Below are positions 35,994 through 45,484 of a DNA stretch of 64,000 nt, piece after piece. The DNA comes from Jeotgalicoccus meleagridis (GTDB taxonomy: Bacteria > Bacillota > Bacilli > Staphylococcales > Salinicoccaceae): assembly GCF_903994045.1 (NCBI RefSeq), contig NZ_CAJEWD010000003.1, positions 62,001 to 126,000 of the forward strand, given 5' to 3'. Numbering within the stretch: position 1 is the stretch's first letter; every line of letters begins with the position of its first letter. A model generated the notes under the pieces. The model saw only the letters and a program-made list of their open reading frames with translations. It made no database searches and was not told the DNA's origin. A program made the translations under genes and the position numbers.

Positions 35994-37493
35994 TTAACTC
36001 AATTGAACCGCTTTTTTTAATTTTAGCGTATCATTTGTGCGCTTGTACATTTCTTTAAATTCTTCTGGGTGTTCAGATAAAGACATGCCGTAAGTTGGAA
36101 TCATTTCCTTAATCTTACTTTCCCACTCTGTAAACTCTTCCGGGAACGCTCTTGATAAAAGATTAATCATCGCATCTACACATACTGATGCACCAGGTGA
36201 AGCACCTAGTAAGGCCGTAATAGAACCATCTTCAGATACAATTGTTTCAGTACCGAACATTAATGTCCCTTTACCACCCTTATCAGTATCTTTAATCACT
36301 TGCACGCGTTGACCTGCTGTGATTAATTTCCAGTCTTTAGAATTTGCCTCTGGTATAAATTCTCTAAGTTCTTCAACTTTTTCTTCTTGTTTTAAGAGTA
36401 ATTGTTGAACTAAATACTTAGTTAAACCTAATTCTTTAGCACCCGCTGATAGCATAGTAAACACGTTAGTCGGTTTAACAGATGCAAATAAATCTAAGTT
36501 TGAACCTGTTTTTAAGAATTTAGGTGAAAAGCCAGCGAACGGTCCAAATAAGAGTGATCGCTTACCATCGATATAGCGTGTATCTAAGTGTGGCACAGAC
36601 ATTGGTGGTGCACCAACTTTAGCTTTACCGTACACTTTCGCTTCATGTTTGTTCACAATTTCCTCATCTTCACAAACCAAGAACTGTCCACTTACTGGGA
36701 AACCACCAATATTTTTAGATTCCGGTAATTTAGTTTTTTGTAGTAGTGGTAGACTTGCTCCACCTGCACCGATAAAGACAAAATCAGCAGTGTGGAATTC
36801 CAGGCCACCAGTATTTAAATTTTTAACCTTAACTTGCCATTGTCCATTATTAGTTCGTCGTAAATCTTGTACTTCGTGTTTATAAAGAAGAGAAACACCT
36901 TTTTCAGTAAGGTTATCAAAAAGTTTTTCAGTCAGACTACCAAAGTCAATATCCGTCCCTGACTCAATCTTAGTAACAGCAATTTCTTCTGACGGATTTC
37001 TACCTTCCATCATAAGTGGAACCCATTCTTTTAAAACTTCATGATCGTCAGAAATTTCCATTCCTTCAAACAACGGGTTCTGAACTAATTTTTCAACACG
37101 TTTCTTTAAGAAGTTAACATTATCTTTCCCTTCAACAAAACTCATATGTGGCACACTGTTAATAAAATCCGAAGGATTATCTAACTGCCCTTTTTCTATT
37201 AAATAAGACCAGAATTGTTTAGAAATCTGGAACTGTTCGTTAATTTTAATTGCCTTTCTAGCATCGATAGAACCATCAGCCGCTTCTGGAGTATAGTTTA
37301 ACTCACATAAAGCTGAATGCCCTGTCCCAGCATTATTCCAAGCGTTAGAGCTTTCACTTGCGACTGCATCTAACTTTTCGAACACTTTAATGTTCCCCTC
37401 TGGTTTTAATTCTTTTAATAACGTTCCGAGCGTGGCACTCATAATTCCGCCACCAATTAGTACTACATCAGATTTGCTAATAGAAGTAGACAT
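35994..37493 (-). CDS. mqo: Malate:quinone oxidoreductase
   Basis: A membrane-associated FAD enzyme that passes electrons from malate to the quinone pool. The 499-residue protein has the FAD motif [17 protein letters not shown] near residue 10, [21 protein letters not shown], and the conserved end [18 protein letters not shown] start at 37493 (MSTSISKSD); AAGGGG lies 13 bases upstream, a long spacing, and a TTG at 37517 in frame is less likely. Staphylococci carry Mqo instead of or beside soluble malate dehydrogenase. Confidence 0.92.
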   Translation of the reverse strand: MSTSISKSDVVLIGGGIMSATLGTLLKELKPEGNIKVFEKLDAVASESSNAWNNAGTGHSALCELNYTPEAADGSIDARKAIKINEQFQISKQFWSYLIEKGQLDNPSDFINSVPHMSFVEGKDNVNFLKKRVEKLVQNPLFEGMEISDDHEVLKEWVPLMMEGRNPSEEIAVTKIESGTDIDFGSLTEKLFDNLTEKGVSLLYKHEVQDLRRTNNGQWQVKVKNLNTGGLEFHTADFVFIGAGGASLPLLQKTKLPESKNIGGFPVSGQFLVCEDEEIVNKHEAKVYGKAKVGAPPMSVPHLDTRYIDGKRSLLFGPFAGFSPKFLKTGSNLDLFASVKPTNVFTMLSAGAKELGLTKYLVQQLLLKQEEKVEELREFIPEANSKDWKLITAGQRVQVIKDTDKGGKGTLMFGTETIVSEDGSITALLGASPGASVCVDAMINLLSRAFPEEFTEWESKIKEMIPTYGMSLSEHPEEFKEMYKRTNDTLKLKKAVQLS

Positions 37494-37627
37494 ACTCTTA
37501 TTCAAGCCCCTTATCAATATATTATGTTTAACATTTAGTTACAGTATACTCCTTTTGTTTCTTTACTTAAAGATAAAACCTACAATGTGACATACTAATT
37601 GGCGAAAGTGTCATACTAATTAAAAAA

Positions 37628-37655
37628 GCACCTCTCTAACTCTTAGAAAGGTGCT
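37628..37655 (-). terminator. Terminator after the PH-like gene
   Basis: Stem AGCACCT plus an inner TCTAA/TTAGA pairing; on the minus strand followed by TTTTTTA. Confidence 0.75.
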
Positions 37656-37664
37656 GACCCAAGC

Positions 37665-37994
37665 TTATTTAATTTTATCGTTAAGATAGTTTACAAATTC
37701 TTCACCGTCACCTGAAGTGATATCCACCATAGCAATTTGACCCATTCCTTCAGGAAATTCAATGATCAAATTATTATCTTCTAAGTAGGCTTTAACGATA
37801 TCCTGATATGAAAACACCCTTGTATAAGCTTCACCGTTCATATCTACATTCATAAACATACGTTCATTAGTTGTCATATATGCTCCGGGAAAATAGTTTT
37901 GATCTCTTACTTTATATAAAAGCGTTCCTACTAAAGAAGGACCAAATTTTTCCGTTGGATATAAGTCTGCTTCAGTTAAATTTAATAAGTCCAA
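37665..37994 (-). CDS. Small protein, possible bacterial PH domain
   Basis: A 109-residue soluble protein, predicted largely beta-strand with a final helix (FVNYLNDKI), a pattern like bacterial PH-domain (bPH) proteins: alternation TLLYKVRD, GAYMTTNERMFMNVD, TRVFSYQDIVKAYLEDNNLIIEF. It has a TTG start at 37994 with a strong AGGAGG site. It starts 12 bases after the stop of the HAD gene (38007) and probably shares its transcript. Family assignment is a guess; function unknown. Confidence 0.6.
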   Translation of the reverse strand: MDLLNLTEADLYPTEKFGPSLVGTLLYKVRDQNYFPGAYMTTNERMFMNVDMNGEAYTRVFSYQDIVKAYLEDNNLIIEFPEGMGQIAMVDITSGDGEEFVNYLNDKIK

Positions 37995-38006
37995 AAATAA
38001 TTCCTC

Positions 38007-38678
38007 CTAAAAATGATTGATAATCTTCCAGTTATTACGCTCAGCTATCGATTGTAGAGCAGAGTCTGGAGTCACAGCAACTGGTTGTCCAACGAGTTCT
38101 AACATCTTCAAATCTGAGATGCTATCACTATAGGCCTGACTGTTGTTCCAATCAATTTTTTCGCCTCTAAAATGCTCTTTTAAGATTTCAATTTTTCTTT
38201 CTGCAAACACTCTTTCAAAGCGTACTTTAGAATCTACTTGTCCGCTCTTATTATAATTCACTGTTGAACCTACAATGTAATCGAATCCCACACCTTTAAA
38301 TAAGGCTTCTAGCAATGGAATAAAGGCGCCTGAAATTAATACAACATAATAGTTATCTTTTTTTAATTGCTTTATTTTCTCTAAGAGAGGAATCCGTAAC
38401 TCACGGCTCATAGAATTGGCGACATCACTAAAAAATTCATCTATATCAGATTTTGTATAGCCTTTAAAGGATAAAATATACGACTCTAAAGCTCGACGTT
38501 GCATCTTAATTTTAGGCACCAATTTAAGCTTATAACCAAAATATGTAGGTGCAAAATATCTAACGAATCTTTTGTAATTTTTCTTATATTTAGGATGAGA
38601 CTGCAGATGTTCTCTTAAAGTTTCAAATGTCTCATGCGGATACAGCGTGCCGTCAAAATCAAATAATGCTACCTTCAT
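38007..38678 (-). CDS. HAD-IB phosphatase (SerB-like)
   Basis: A 223-residue haloacid dehalogenase of subclass IB, the group of phosphoserine phosphatase. Motif I FDFDGTLYPHET (7-18), motif II LISGAFIPLLEAL, motif III lysine near KVRFERVFAERK, motif IV AYSDSISDLKMLELVGQPVAV. Given serA and its aminotransferase in the window, it could supply the phosphoserine phosphatase step, but HAD-IB enzymes have many substrates. It is followed by the PH-like gene. Confidence 0.75.
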   Translation of the reverse strand: MKVALFDFDGTLYPHETFETLREHLQSHPKYKKNYKRFVRYFAPTYFGYKLKLVPKIKMQRRALESYILSFKGYTKSDIDEFFSDVANSMSRELRIPLLEKIKQLKKDNYYVVLISGAFIPLLEALFKGVGFDYIVGSTVNYNKSGQVDSKVRFERVFAERKIEILKEHFRGEKIDWNNSQAYSDSISDLKMLELVGQPVAVTPDSALQSIAERNNWKIINHF

Positions 38679-38780
38679 GTCGCTAATTCCTTTCCCGTCC
38701 TATTATTCATGTACTAAATATTTTACCATAAATGTTTTAAGGTATATACTATTATGCAATAAGTATAAGGAGGGTATACA

Positions 38781-39221
38781 TTGGAATTAACAGTATATTT
38801 AGCTGGTGAAATTCACAGTTCTTGGAGAGATGAAGTTAAATCACTTGTCAAAGAAAAAAATCTTCCATTAACTTTTGTTTCTCCCCAAACAGAACACGAT
38901 TTATCAGATGATATTGGAGAAAAAGTGTTAGGTGAACAACCATCAAAGTATTACCGTGATGATGCAGCTTCAAGTATCAACAACTTAAGAACTCAAGTCC
39001 TTATGAATAAGGCAGATATTGTGATTGCACTATTCGGTGAAGAGTACAAACAATGGAACACAGCCATGGATGCAACAACTGCAATTAATCTTGGTAAACC
39101 ATTAATTTTAGTACGCCCTGAAAAGCTCATCCATCCGCTTAAAGAAATCTCACAAAAAGCAAATGTTGTGACGGCGAGCGTTGAACAAGCGATGGAAGTT
39201 ATTGAATATATATATCAATAA
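38781..39221 (+). CDS. ytoQ: YtoQ family protein
   Basis: A 146-residue soluble protein matching YtoQ of Bacillus in length and motifs (VYLAGEIHSSWRDEV at the start, DADIVIALFGEEYKQWNTAMDA in the middle, where residues KADIVIALFGEEYKQWN are visible). The fold resembles nucleoside 2-deoxyribosyltransferase-like Rossmann proteins; no function is established. TTG start with a perfect AGGAGG site. Single gene with its own terminator. Confidence 0.85.
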   Translation: MELTVYLAGEIHSSWRDEVKSLVKEKNLPLTFVSPQTEHDLSDDIGEKVLGEQPSKYYRDDAASSINNLRTQVLMNKADIVIALFGEEYKQWNTAMDATTAINLGKPLILVRPEKLIHPLKEISQKANVVTASVEQAMEVIEYIYQ

Positions 39222-39242
39222 GGAATAAAGTTTAAATTTCTT

Positions 39243-39278
39243 TCCCGGTCTATAGATGAATATAGGCTGGGATTTTTT
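39243..39278 (+). terminator. Terminator after ytoQ
   Basis: A 12-bp stem with two wobble pairs (TCCCGGTCTATA/TATAGGCTGGGA), 6-base loop, then TTTTTTG. Confidence 0.85.
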
Positions 39279-39304
39279 GTATTTTTATATACTGTTATAC
39301 ACAA

Positions 39305-39339
39305 ACAACGTTGTAAAAAATCTCTACTGTCGTTATAAT
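39305..39339 (+). promoter_or_regulatory. Predicted putP promoter with a palindrome on the -35
   Basis: TTGTAA (39311-39316), 17 bases, TATAAT (39334-39339). The 10-bp palindrome ACAACGTTGT (39305-39314) overlaps the -35 and could be a regulator half-site pair. Confidence 0.6.
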
Positions 39340-39403
39340 TGCCAAAAGCATATAATTATTTCTAAGCATCTTAGACAAACTAGAAACAAAGGGGAGAACT
39401 TTC

Positions 39404-40972
39404 ATGATTTTAAACAGTGCATTAAACACTGAATTTACTTTTACTGTTGGATGGCAGCATTATTTAATGATCGGGATATACTTTCTTGTCCTGATTGGGA
39501 TTGGGCTATATGCCTACAAGCATTCTACATCCAGCATGGATGAGTATACATTAGGTGGACGTAATATCGGTCCTTGGGTAACTGCTTTATCAGCTGGTGC
39601 AGCAGATATGTCAGGTTGGATGCTCATGGGTCTACCAGGTAGTATGTACAGCGTTGGGATGTCGAGCTTATGGATTGCTATCGGTTTAACTTTAGGGGCT
39701 TACATTAACTACTTAATCGTTGCGCCAAGATTACGTGTTTACTCAGAAGTATCAGAGAACTCAATTACTATTCCTGACTACTTTGAAAACCGTTTTAAAG
39801 ATAACAAACATATTCTTCGTATTATTGCAGGTCTGGTTATTGTTGTTTTCTTTGCTGTATACACAGCAAGTGGTATGGTATCAGGCGGTAAATTATTTGA
39901 GAACGCATTTAACTTCCCATACCATTGGGGCTTATTCTTAACAGCTGGAATTGTAATCATCTATACTTTCGTTGGTGGTTATTTAGCAGTTAGTTTAACC
40001 GACTTTTTCCAAGGAACAATTATGTTTATCGCTATTGTGATGATTCCAATTGCGACTTGGATGACTTTAACAGGCAACGGTATTCAACCTTTTGTTCGCC
40101 TTGAAGAAATCGGTGCTCTACATGATATCGACTACTTATCAATCATTAGTGGTGTGTCTATTATTACTATCATCAGTAACCTAGCATGGTTCTTTGGTTA
40201 CTTTGGGCAACCACATATCATCATCCGTTTTATGTCTATTAAAACTCACAAAATGTTACCAGCAGCACGTCGTATCGGGATTTCTTGGATGGCCATTTCT
40301 CTTGCAGGCGTATCCCTTGCTGGTTTACTCGGTGTTGTATTTATCGATTCAACGAAACATAATGTAGAAGATCCTGAGACTATTTTGATTCTCATGAGTC
40401 AGGTACTCTTCCATCCACTTGTTGGCGGATTCTTCTTAGCAGCAATTTTAGCAGCAATCATGAGTACAATTTCATCTCAATTATTGGTGACTTCAAGCTC
40501 ATTAGTACAAGACTTCTACAAGATGATCCGTCGTCGTATACTTAAAGATAAAGAAACTAAGACTCCTGCGGAACTCGATAAAATTTATGTTGCTATGAGT
40601 CGTCTTTCAGTAATTATTGTTGCCTTAGTTGCGATTGTCATTGCTTGGGATGATGAATCAGTCATTTTAAACATCGTTGCTAATGCTTGGGCTGGTTTTG
40701 GTGCAGCCTTTGGTCCACTTGTTGTAATGTCTCTTCACTGGAAAGGCATGACACGTTCAGGTGCAGTCGCATCTATTTTAGGTGGAGCAATCACAGTTGT
40801 AATTTGGATTGCAGCAGGTACTTTCGGCACTGGCTTATACGAAATGATACCAGGTGTTATTGTTGCAACACTTGCAGGTTACATTGTAAGTAAGATGACA
40901 CAGAAAACAGAAATTACGCCTGAAATGATTACAGAATTTGAAGAAACAGAACGTATCGTCAGAGAAAAATAA
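39404..40972 (+). CDS. putP: Sodium/proline symporter
   Basis: Imports proline with Na+, both as nutrient and osmoprotectant. The 522-residue SSS-family protein has 13 helices with the signature [31 protein letters not shown] (parts visible, residues about 48-78) and the sodium-site serines in [18 protein letters not shown] near residue 355. A GGGGAG site precedes the ATG. It stands alone between two terminators; putA is not in the window. Confidence 0.93.
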   Translation: MILNSALNTEFTFTVGWQHYLMIGIYFLVLIGIGLYAYKHSTSSMDEYTLGGRNIGPWVTALSAGAADMSGWMLMGLPGSMYSVGMSSLWIAIGLTLGAYINYLIVAPRLRVYSEVSENSITIPDYFENRFKDNKHILRIIAGLVIVVFFAVYTASGMVSGGKLFENAFNFPYHWGLFLTAGIVIIYTFVGGYLAVSLTDFFQGTIMFIAIVMIPIATWMTLTGNGIQPFVRLEEIGALHDIDYLSIISGVSIITIISNLAWFFGYFGQPHIIIRFMSIKTHKMLPAARRIGISWMAISLAGVSLAGLLGVVFIDSTKHNVEDPETILILMSQVLFHPLVGGFFLAAILAAIMSTISSQLLVTSSSLVQDFYKMIRRRILKDKETKTPAELDKIYVAMSRLSVIIVALVAIVIAWDDESVILNIVANAWAGFGAAFGPLVVMSLHWKGMTRSGAVASILGGAITVVIWIAAGTFGTGLYEMIPGVIVATLAGYIVSKMTQKTEITPEMITEFEETERIVREK

Positions 40973-40977
40973 AAACC

Positions 40978-41014
40978 AAAGGTACTTGGGACTGTCGTCC
41001 TCAGTACCTTTTTC
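40978..41014 (+). terminator. Terminator after putP
   Basis: Stem AAAGGTACT/AGTACCTTT with an inner GAC/GTC, then T5; good for the plus strand. Confidence 0.8.
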
Positions 41015-41063
41015 TTAATTACCTTTACTCGTAATTGTGATACTCTTTTATAGAGGTGAATAA

Positions 41064-42053
41064 ATGAAAACAAACTACTTTTCTAGACCATTCTTCTTTG
41101 GAATTGTTTTTACATTAATCATTGCATTGATTAGTATGGCCTTAGTGAAACTACCTGTTCTTTCAAGTATCGGTGCCTTAGCTGTTGCACTCATCATTGG
41201 AATAATTTACCGTCAGTTTCTTGGGTATCCTGAATACATAAGACCCGGTATTACTTTTTCTGCTAAGAAGCTACTTAGGTTCGCCATCATTTTATATGGC
41301 TTTAAATTGAATCTACAACTCATACTATCTGATGGGTGGATTATGCTTTTACTTGGAGCTTTAGTTATTTTCTTAAGTTTTGCACTCATGCATATCATGA
41401 ATAAATTTATGAAAGGTAACGACTCAATTATGTTCTTGCTTGCAGCAGGTACTGGAATTTGCGGGGCTGCAGCGATTTCTGCGGTAAGTTCGATTACCAA
41501 GTCTAAAGAAGAGGATACAGCAATTGCAATCGGTCTTATTTCTGTTGTCGGGACCGTCGGAGCTTTAATTTATACTTTTCTTGGTCCTGTCTTCGATATG
41601 CAAAATACAGTTTACGGGGTATGGAGCGGCCTAAGTTTACATGAAATTGCTCAAGTTGTCTTAGCTGGCGGTGCTGGTGGAGATGATGGCATGGCGATGG
41701 CATTACTATCCAAGCTAAGTCGTGTTTTCCTCTTGATTCCTGTGAGCTTTATCATCATGTATTTTGTCGCTAAGAAACAACACAGTAAGACAGAAGAAAA
41801 AGTTGATATTCCGTATTTCTTAATCTTTTTCATCTTGGTTGCTATCTTGAATTCTTTTGTAGCGATTCCGACAGGATTAAAGGATTTTATCGACCAATTT
41901 ACTACCTTGTTGATGGTTATGGCTATGGTTGGACTGGGCTTAAGTGTATCTTTAAGATCCATCAGAGAAAAGGCAATGAAACCTTTACTCGCCTTAATCA
42001 TTCTCTCTGTTGTCATTTCTTTAGTCAGCCTATATGCGGCTTCATTCTTCTAA
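41064..42053 (+). CDS. YeiH/UPF0324 family putative sulfate exporter
   Basis: A 329-residue membrane protein with about 10 helices of the PSE (putative sulfate exporter) family. Family features include RPGITFSAKKLLRFAIILYGFKLNL near residue 55, AAGTGICGAAAISAVSS near 130 and SLHEIAQVVLAGG near 193. Substrate is not proven for the family. AGAGGTG precedes the ATG; it stands alone with a strong terminator. Confidence 0.85.
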   Translation: MKTNYFSRPFFFGIVFTLIIALISMALVKLPVLSSIGALAVALIIGIIYRQFLGYPEYIRPGITFSAKKLLRFAIILYGFKLNLQLILSDGWIMLLLGALVIFLSFALMHIMNKFMKGNDSIMFLLAAGTGICGAAAISAVSSITKSKEEDTAIAIGLISVVGTVGALIYTFLGPVFDMQNTVYGVWSGLSLHEIAQVVLAGGAGGDDGMAMALLSKLSRVFLLIPVSFIIMYFVAKKQHSKTEEKVDIPYFLIFFILVAILNSFVAIPTGLKDFIDQFTTLLMVMAMVGLGLSVSLRSIREKAMKPLLALIILSVVISLVSLYAASFF

Positions 42054-42056
42054 ATA

Positions 42057-42092
42057 AAAAACCTGTTGGGAAAAATCTCCCAACAGGTTTTT
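42057..42092. terminator. Bidirectional terminator between the UPF0324 and SLC13 genes
   Basis: A perfect 15-bp stem (AAAAACCTGTTGGGA) with a 6-base loop; T5 on the plus side and A-rich on the other. Confidence 0.9.
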
Positions 42093-42095
42093 CTC

Positions 42096-43604
42096 TTATA
42101 TTAAACCGATCCACTGCCAGTATGTTGCTGACATAATAATGATTAAAATGTAACCAAATACAGTTAAGAAGATTCCTGATTTTAAAAGGTCTTGAACTGT
42201 AAATGTTCCAGTACCATATGCAAGCATATTTTGTGGCGCACTTACTGGTAGTAAGAAACCAAAGCAAATTACAAACTGTTGAATTAGGACGAATCCAAGT
42301 GAAGAATCACCCATATTCAAGGTAGTAGTTAAAGCGATAAAGACCGGTATTAAGGCCGATGCTAAGGATGTTGCACTTGCGAATCCTAGGTGTATCAAGA
42401 TGTTAAATATTGATACGAGGGCAATGGTCGCCACTAAAGGCAAGGCGTCTAAGCCCATGGCACCAAAGGTCACATCTGAAAGCCACTGTGCCGCACCTGT
42501 TCTTAAGAGAACTGTACCTAGTGAGATACCAATTGCAAAGACAATAATCGTACCCCAGTTAATCGTTCCTTCAACTTCTTTCCAAGTGAAGATTCCGATT
42601 TTCGGCGTCAACATTACTGCTAAGGCGATTAATGTAATTGAAGATGAGTCAAACGGGTGCAAGATGCCTTCTGTTGCCCAGAATATTAATAGTAAACTCG
42701 CGATAACAATAAGTCGCCACTCAACCGGTTTAATCGGTCCAAGTTTATCAAGCTCACTATTAATCATCTCACGACCACCAGAGATCTCATCTGTTTCTGC
42801 TTTAAAGAATCGCGTCATAACAAAGTATAGTAAAATACTCATTATTATTGAGAATGGTGCTGCGTAAATGAACCATTGAATCCAAGAAATATCTTCTCCC
42901 ATGGCTTCGTTAATAAAACCAACTGCTACTAAGTTTTGCGCTGCTGCTGTTTTAATACCGATATTCCAAATTGATACGGCTTGAACTGCTGTGATGATAA
43001 GTAAAGTTGCTAATTTACTATCCTTACTCATACCAAAGGCAGCGACCATACCAATTAAGATTGGTATAACTGCACCTGCTCTAGCTGTAGCTGATGGTAC
43101 GAAGAAAGCAAGTAAGATAGACACTAAAATTGTACCTAATACGATAGCATTTGTTTTATTACCGACAATTCTTAAAACATAAAGTGCTAAACGTTTGTGT
43201 AAGTTAGTAATCTGCATGGCGCTCGCTAAAAAGAGTGCAGCCGCAACAAGAGCTAAAGCTGAACTAGAAAATCCAGAGAAAGCGAGTGACAGCGCATTAC
43301 TTGTACCAAATTGCTCAGTTCCTCCTGGGACATCTAAAGCTTCTCCTATTTCATTTCCTGGCACAGGGGACAATCCTAGTAGAATAATCAGTAAGCCAAC
43401 AATCATTACTGCAGACACGGGATATTTGACTGCTTCAGTCACCCACATAATGACCGCAAATGCTAAAACAGATAAAGCTCTAAGTCCTATCACACCAAGC
43501 GATTCTGGTGCTGGCAAAAAGTTAATAATAATCATTACTAAGAATGCGACAATTATCCAGACAGGTTTGTAAGGCTTTTTAGTTTTTTCTTTGTCATTTG
43601 CCAT
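42096..43604 (-). CDS. SLC13/DASS-family anion (dicarboxylate/citrate-type) transporter
   Basis: A 502-residue carrier with about 12-13 helices. The pattern NKTNAIVLGTILVSILLAFFVPSATARAGAVIPI (partly visible, about residues 147-180) and the C-terminal LPVSAPQNMLAYGTGTF are characteristic of CitT/YflS-type members, which exchange or cotransport di- and tricarboxylates. An AAAGGAG site precedes 43604. An operator-like dyad sits on its promoter. Confidence 0.85.
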   Translation of the reverse strand: MANDKEKTKKPYKPVWIIVAFLVMIIINFLPAPESLGVIGLRALSVLAFAVIMWVTEAVKYPVSAVMIVGLLIILLGLSPVPGNEIGEALDVPGGTEQFGTSNALSLAFSGFSSSALALVAAALFLASAMQITNLHKRLALYVLRIVGNKTNAIVLGTILVSILLAFFVPSATARAGAVIPILIGMVAAFGMSKDSKLATLLIITAVQAVSIWNIGIKTAAAQNLVAVGFINEAMGEDISWIQWFIYAAPFSIIMSILLYFVMTRFFKAETDEISGGREMINSELDKLGPIKPVEWRLIVIASLLLIFWATEGILHPFDSSSITLIALAVMLTPKIGIFTWKEVEGTINWGTIIVFAIGISLGTVLLRTGAAQWLSDVTFGAMGLDALPLVATIALVSIFNILIHLGFASATSLASALIPVFIALTTTLNMGDSSLGFVLIQQFVICFGFLLPVSAPQNMLAYGTGTFTVQDLLKSGIFLTVFGYILIIIMSATYWQWIGLI

Positions 43605-43623
43605 AATTACTTCTCCTTTTCAT

Positions 43624-43672
43624 AGTATATTTTACAAAATATTTCACTGCAAATATAACATTATATTTGCAG
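43624..43672 (-). promoter_or_regulatory. Promoter and overlapping operator of the SLC13 gene
   Basis: On the minus strand TTGCAG (plus 43647-43652), 17 bases, TATACT (plus 43624-43629). The -35 is part of a perfect 26-bp dyad, CTGCAAATATA-4-TATATTTGCAG (43647-43672). A protein bound there would block or recruit RNA polymerase. The dyad does not fit the CcpA cre consensus. Confidence 0.65.
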
Positions 43673-43804
43673 TTTGGTATAAGTATGATAAGTTTTGTCA
43701 TAATATCATCATAGTTATAAAATTTATTGAAAAATTTATAAGTCAGTGTTTGAGAGTGATTACTCTTTTAGATATAATTGATATAATATATAAATTTTTT
43801 AGAG

Positions 43805-43846
43805 AAAAAATGAACGTCTGCCCTGAAGGCAGACGTTCATTTTTTG
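43805..43846. terminator. Terminator of the PTS-IIC-like gene
   Basis: A very strong stem (AACGTCTGCC and complement, extended by A6TG/CAT6) with a 5-base loop; works in both directions, though only the minus-strand gene ends here. Confidence 0.9.
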
Positions 43847-43847
43847 T

Positions 43848-44879
43848 TTAATCTTTTAATACTTCGCTATTGTATATTTTTATATTTCTAAATACATAGC
43901 TACCTATCATAGCAACTACTAATGAAACAATCGCACAAATCACAGCATACATTACCACTTGTGTTGCGGGATTATAACCAAACATCACTAGAAGTCCAGG
44001 TACAGGTGCAGCTGTACCTGGTGCATCGTTAATCATTCCTGAAGATGCGATAATCATTCCTGATGCCGCACCACCTACGAAATTGGTCACATACATCGGT
44101 ATGGGATTTGCGGTGATTAAGTCTGCTTTAGATAGAGGCTCTATTGATACAGAGATAATCGATTTTAAATCACCAATTTTAAGTTTGTAGAACAACCAAG
44201 CATTTGCTGGTGAAGATGCGAATGCAGATAGAGCAGCCACTGCCATCGGTACACCTGTTAAACCAAGCAAGGCAGTTAAAGCCATAGAACTTAATGGAGA
44301 AATTCCAACTACAGTGACGATACCACCAAGCATTAATCCCATTAGGATTGGACTCGTATCCGTTGCTGTTTGGATTATCTTTCCAATCTCTAATAGAGAA
44401 TTATCAACCAAAGGTGTAATCAATAATCCTAATACCCTAATCAAAGGCATGGCCACTAAAATAACTATGATAAAATCTAAGCCCTTAGGAATCACTCTCT
44501 GGAGCCAAAGCACTCCGAATGATACTATGTAAGCTGCGAATAGACCTGGTATTAGGCCCATGTCTCCAAATCCCGCTGCCATTATTGCAGCGTTTACTGG
44601 ATTGACTTTCATGGCTAAACTAACTAGCATGACGACAATTGCACCGTCTAAGCCACCGGCAACTGTTCCTGCTTCTTGGAAGAAGCTAAGATTAAATAAA
44701 TCACCAATAACAAATGAGTTCAAGGCTTCAACTAAGTAAGTTGCAATTGCTGCACCTGCAAATGCACCCATTACTTTTGATCCATAAGGTGCAAAATGCG
44801 TAAACAGTGTAAAAAATATCAAGATAACTAATAGCAAGCCAATTCCTATAAGCTCATCAATTGTCAAAACCCCCCACAT
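43848..44879 (-). CDS. PTS EIIC-type membrane protein (PTS_EIIC_2 family)
   Basis: A hydrophobic protein of about 343 residues with about 9-10 helices, matching the stand-alone EIIC_2 family. Family-like segments: GGLDGAIVVMLVSLAMKVNPVNAAIMAAGFGDMG and GGAASGMIIASSGMINDAPGTAAPVPGL (partly cited). No EIIA or EIIB is nearby, so phosphotransfer is doubtful and it may be a plain channel or carrier. The start is uncertain: ATG at 44879 has no ribosome binding site, and GGGGGG lies inside codons 2-3; a TATAAT-like stretch directly upstream might make it leaderless. Confidence 0.7.
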   Translation of the reverse strand: MWGVLTIDELIGIGLLLVILIFFTLFTHFAPYGSKVMGAFAGAAIATYLVEALNSFVIGDLFNLSFFQEAGTVAGGLDGAIVVMLVSLAMKVNPVNAAIMAAGFGDMGLIPGLFAAYIVSFGVLWLQRVIPKGLDFIIVILVAMPLIRVLGLLITPLVDNSLLEIGKIIQTATDTSPILMGLMLGGIVTVVGISPLSSMALTALLGLTGVPMAVAALSAFASSPANAWLFYKLKIGDLKSIISVSIEPLSKADLITANPIPMYVTNFVGGAASGMIIASSGMINDAPGTAAPVPGLLVMFGYNPATQVVMYAVICAIVSLVVAMIGSYVFRNIKIYNSEVLKD

Positions 44880-45045
44880 ATTTATATATATTATGGAATA
44901 ATTTATGAAAAGCCTTTCACAAATCACAATGAAATAAAGTTATCATAAGAAAAATTTTAAGTCAATTCATTTAACATGAACCTTTACTTAGTATTATGTT
45001 AAAATTGTGACAAGATAAAATTAGTCAAAATCTAGGAGGGGTACA

Positions 45046-45393
45046 ATGATTAAGTATTTAGTAAACCTTTATGTCGGGTCACAAATCATTGAAGGCGGGC
45101 TTAACAAACTTAAAGCAGATGGTAATATGGGTGAGGAATTTGAAACTGAGTTCAACGTCAATAGTGATCAAATGAAAATCGCAGGTTACTTAGAATCTGT
45201 CGGTTCAATTTTCTTATTCCTATCATTTTTAGGTAAAACTTTCACTCGTATTGGAGCTTTGATGATCAGTGCTGTTATGAGCGTTGCTGTATTTAAACAC
45301 TTTAGAGCTGGTCATGGTTTTGAAGGTAGTAAAAAAGCTTTAAAACTTCTAGGTCTTTCTGCAGCGAGCCTATTTGAAACTTTCCGTAAATAA
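45046..45393 (+). CDS. DoxX-like small membrane protein
   Basis: A 115-residue protein with about three to four helices. The pattern of a first helix ending GGLNKL, then GYLESVGSIFLFLSFLGKTFTRIGALMISAVMSVAVFKHF, is that of DoxX-like proteins, which can act in redox or membrane-stress complexes. AGGAGGGG precedes the ATG. It is monocistronic with a terminator at 45398. Confidence 0.65.
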   Translation: MIKYLVNLYVGSQIIEGGLNKLKADGNMGEEFETEFNVNSDQMKIAGYLESVGSIFLFLSFLGKTFTRIGALMISAVMSVAVFKHFRAGHGFEGSKKALKLLGLSAASLFETFRK

Positions 45394-45397
45394 TCGT

Positions 45398-45428
45398 CAG
45401 TCCAAGTGCTACTTGGACTGCTTTTTTG
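45398..45428 (+). terminator. Terminator after the DoxX-like gene
   Basis: A perfect 10-bp stem (CAGTCCAAGT/ACTTGGACTG) with a 3-base loop, then CTTTTTTG. Confidence 0.9.
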
Positions 45429-45484
45429 TTTAAGCATTTTTAATAACGGTTATATATTAGTATGAAAAAATTGGAGGGTTATCA

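Noticed and set aside
39305-39314. CcpA cre site at putP
   Set aside because: The 10-bp palindrome ACAACGTTGT lacks the TGWAANCGNTNWCA pattern.
43591-43851. 86-codon plus-strand frame upstream of the PTS-IIC terminator
   Set aside because: It overlaps the SLC13 promoter dyad and the terminator, has no ribosome site, and low-complexity AT-rich coding.
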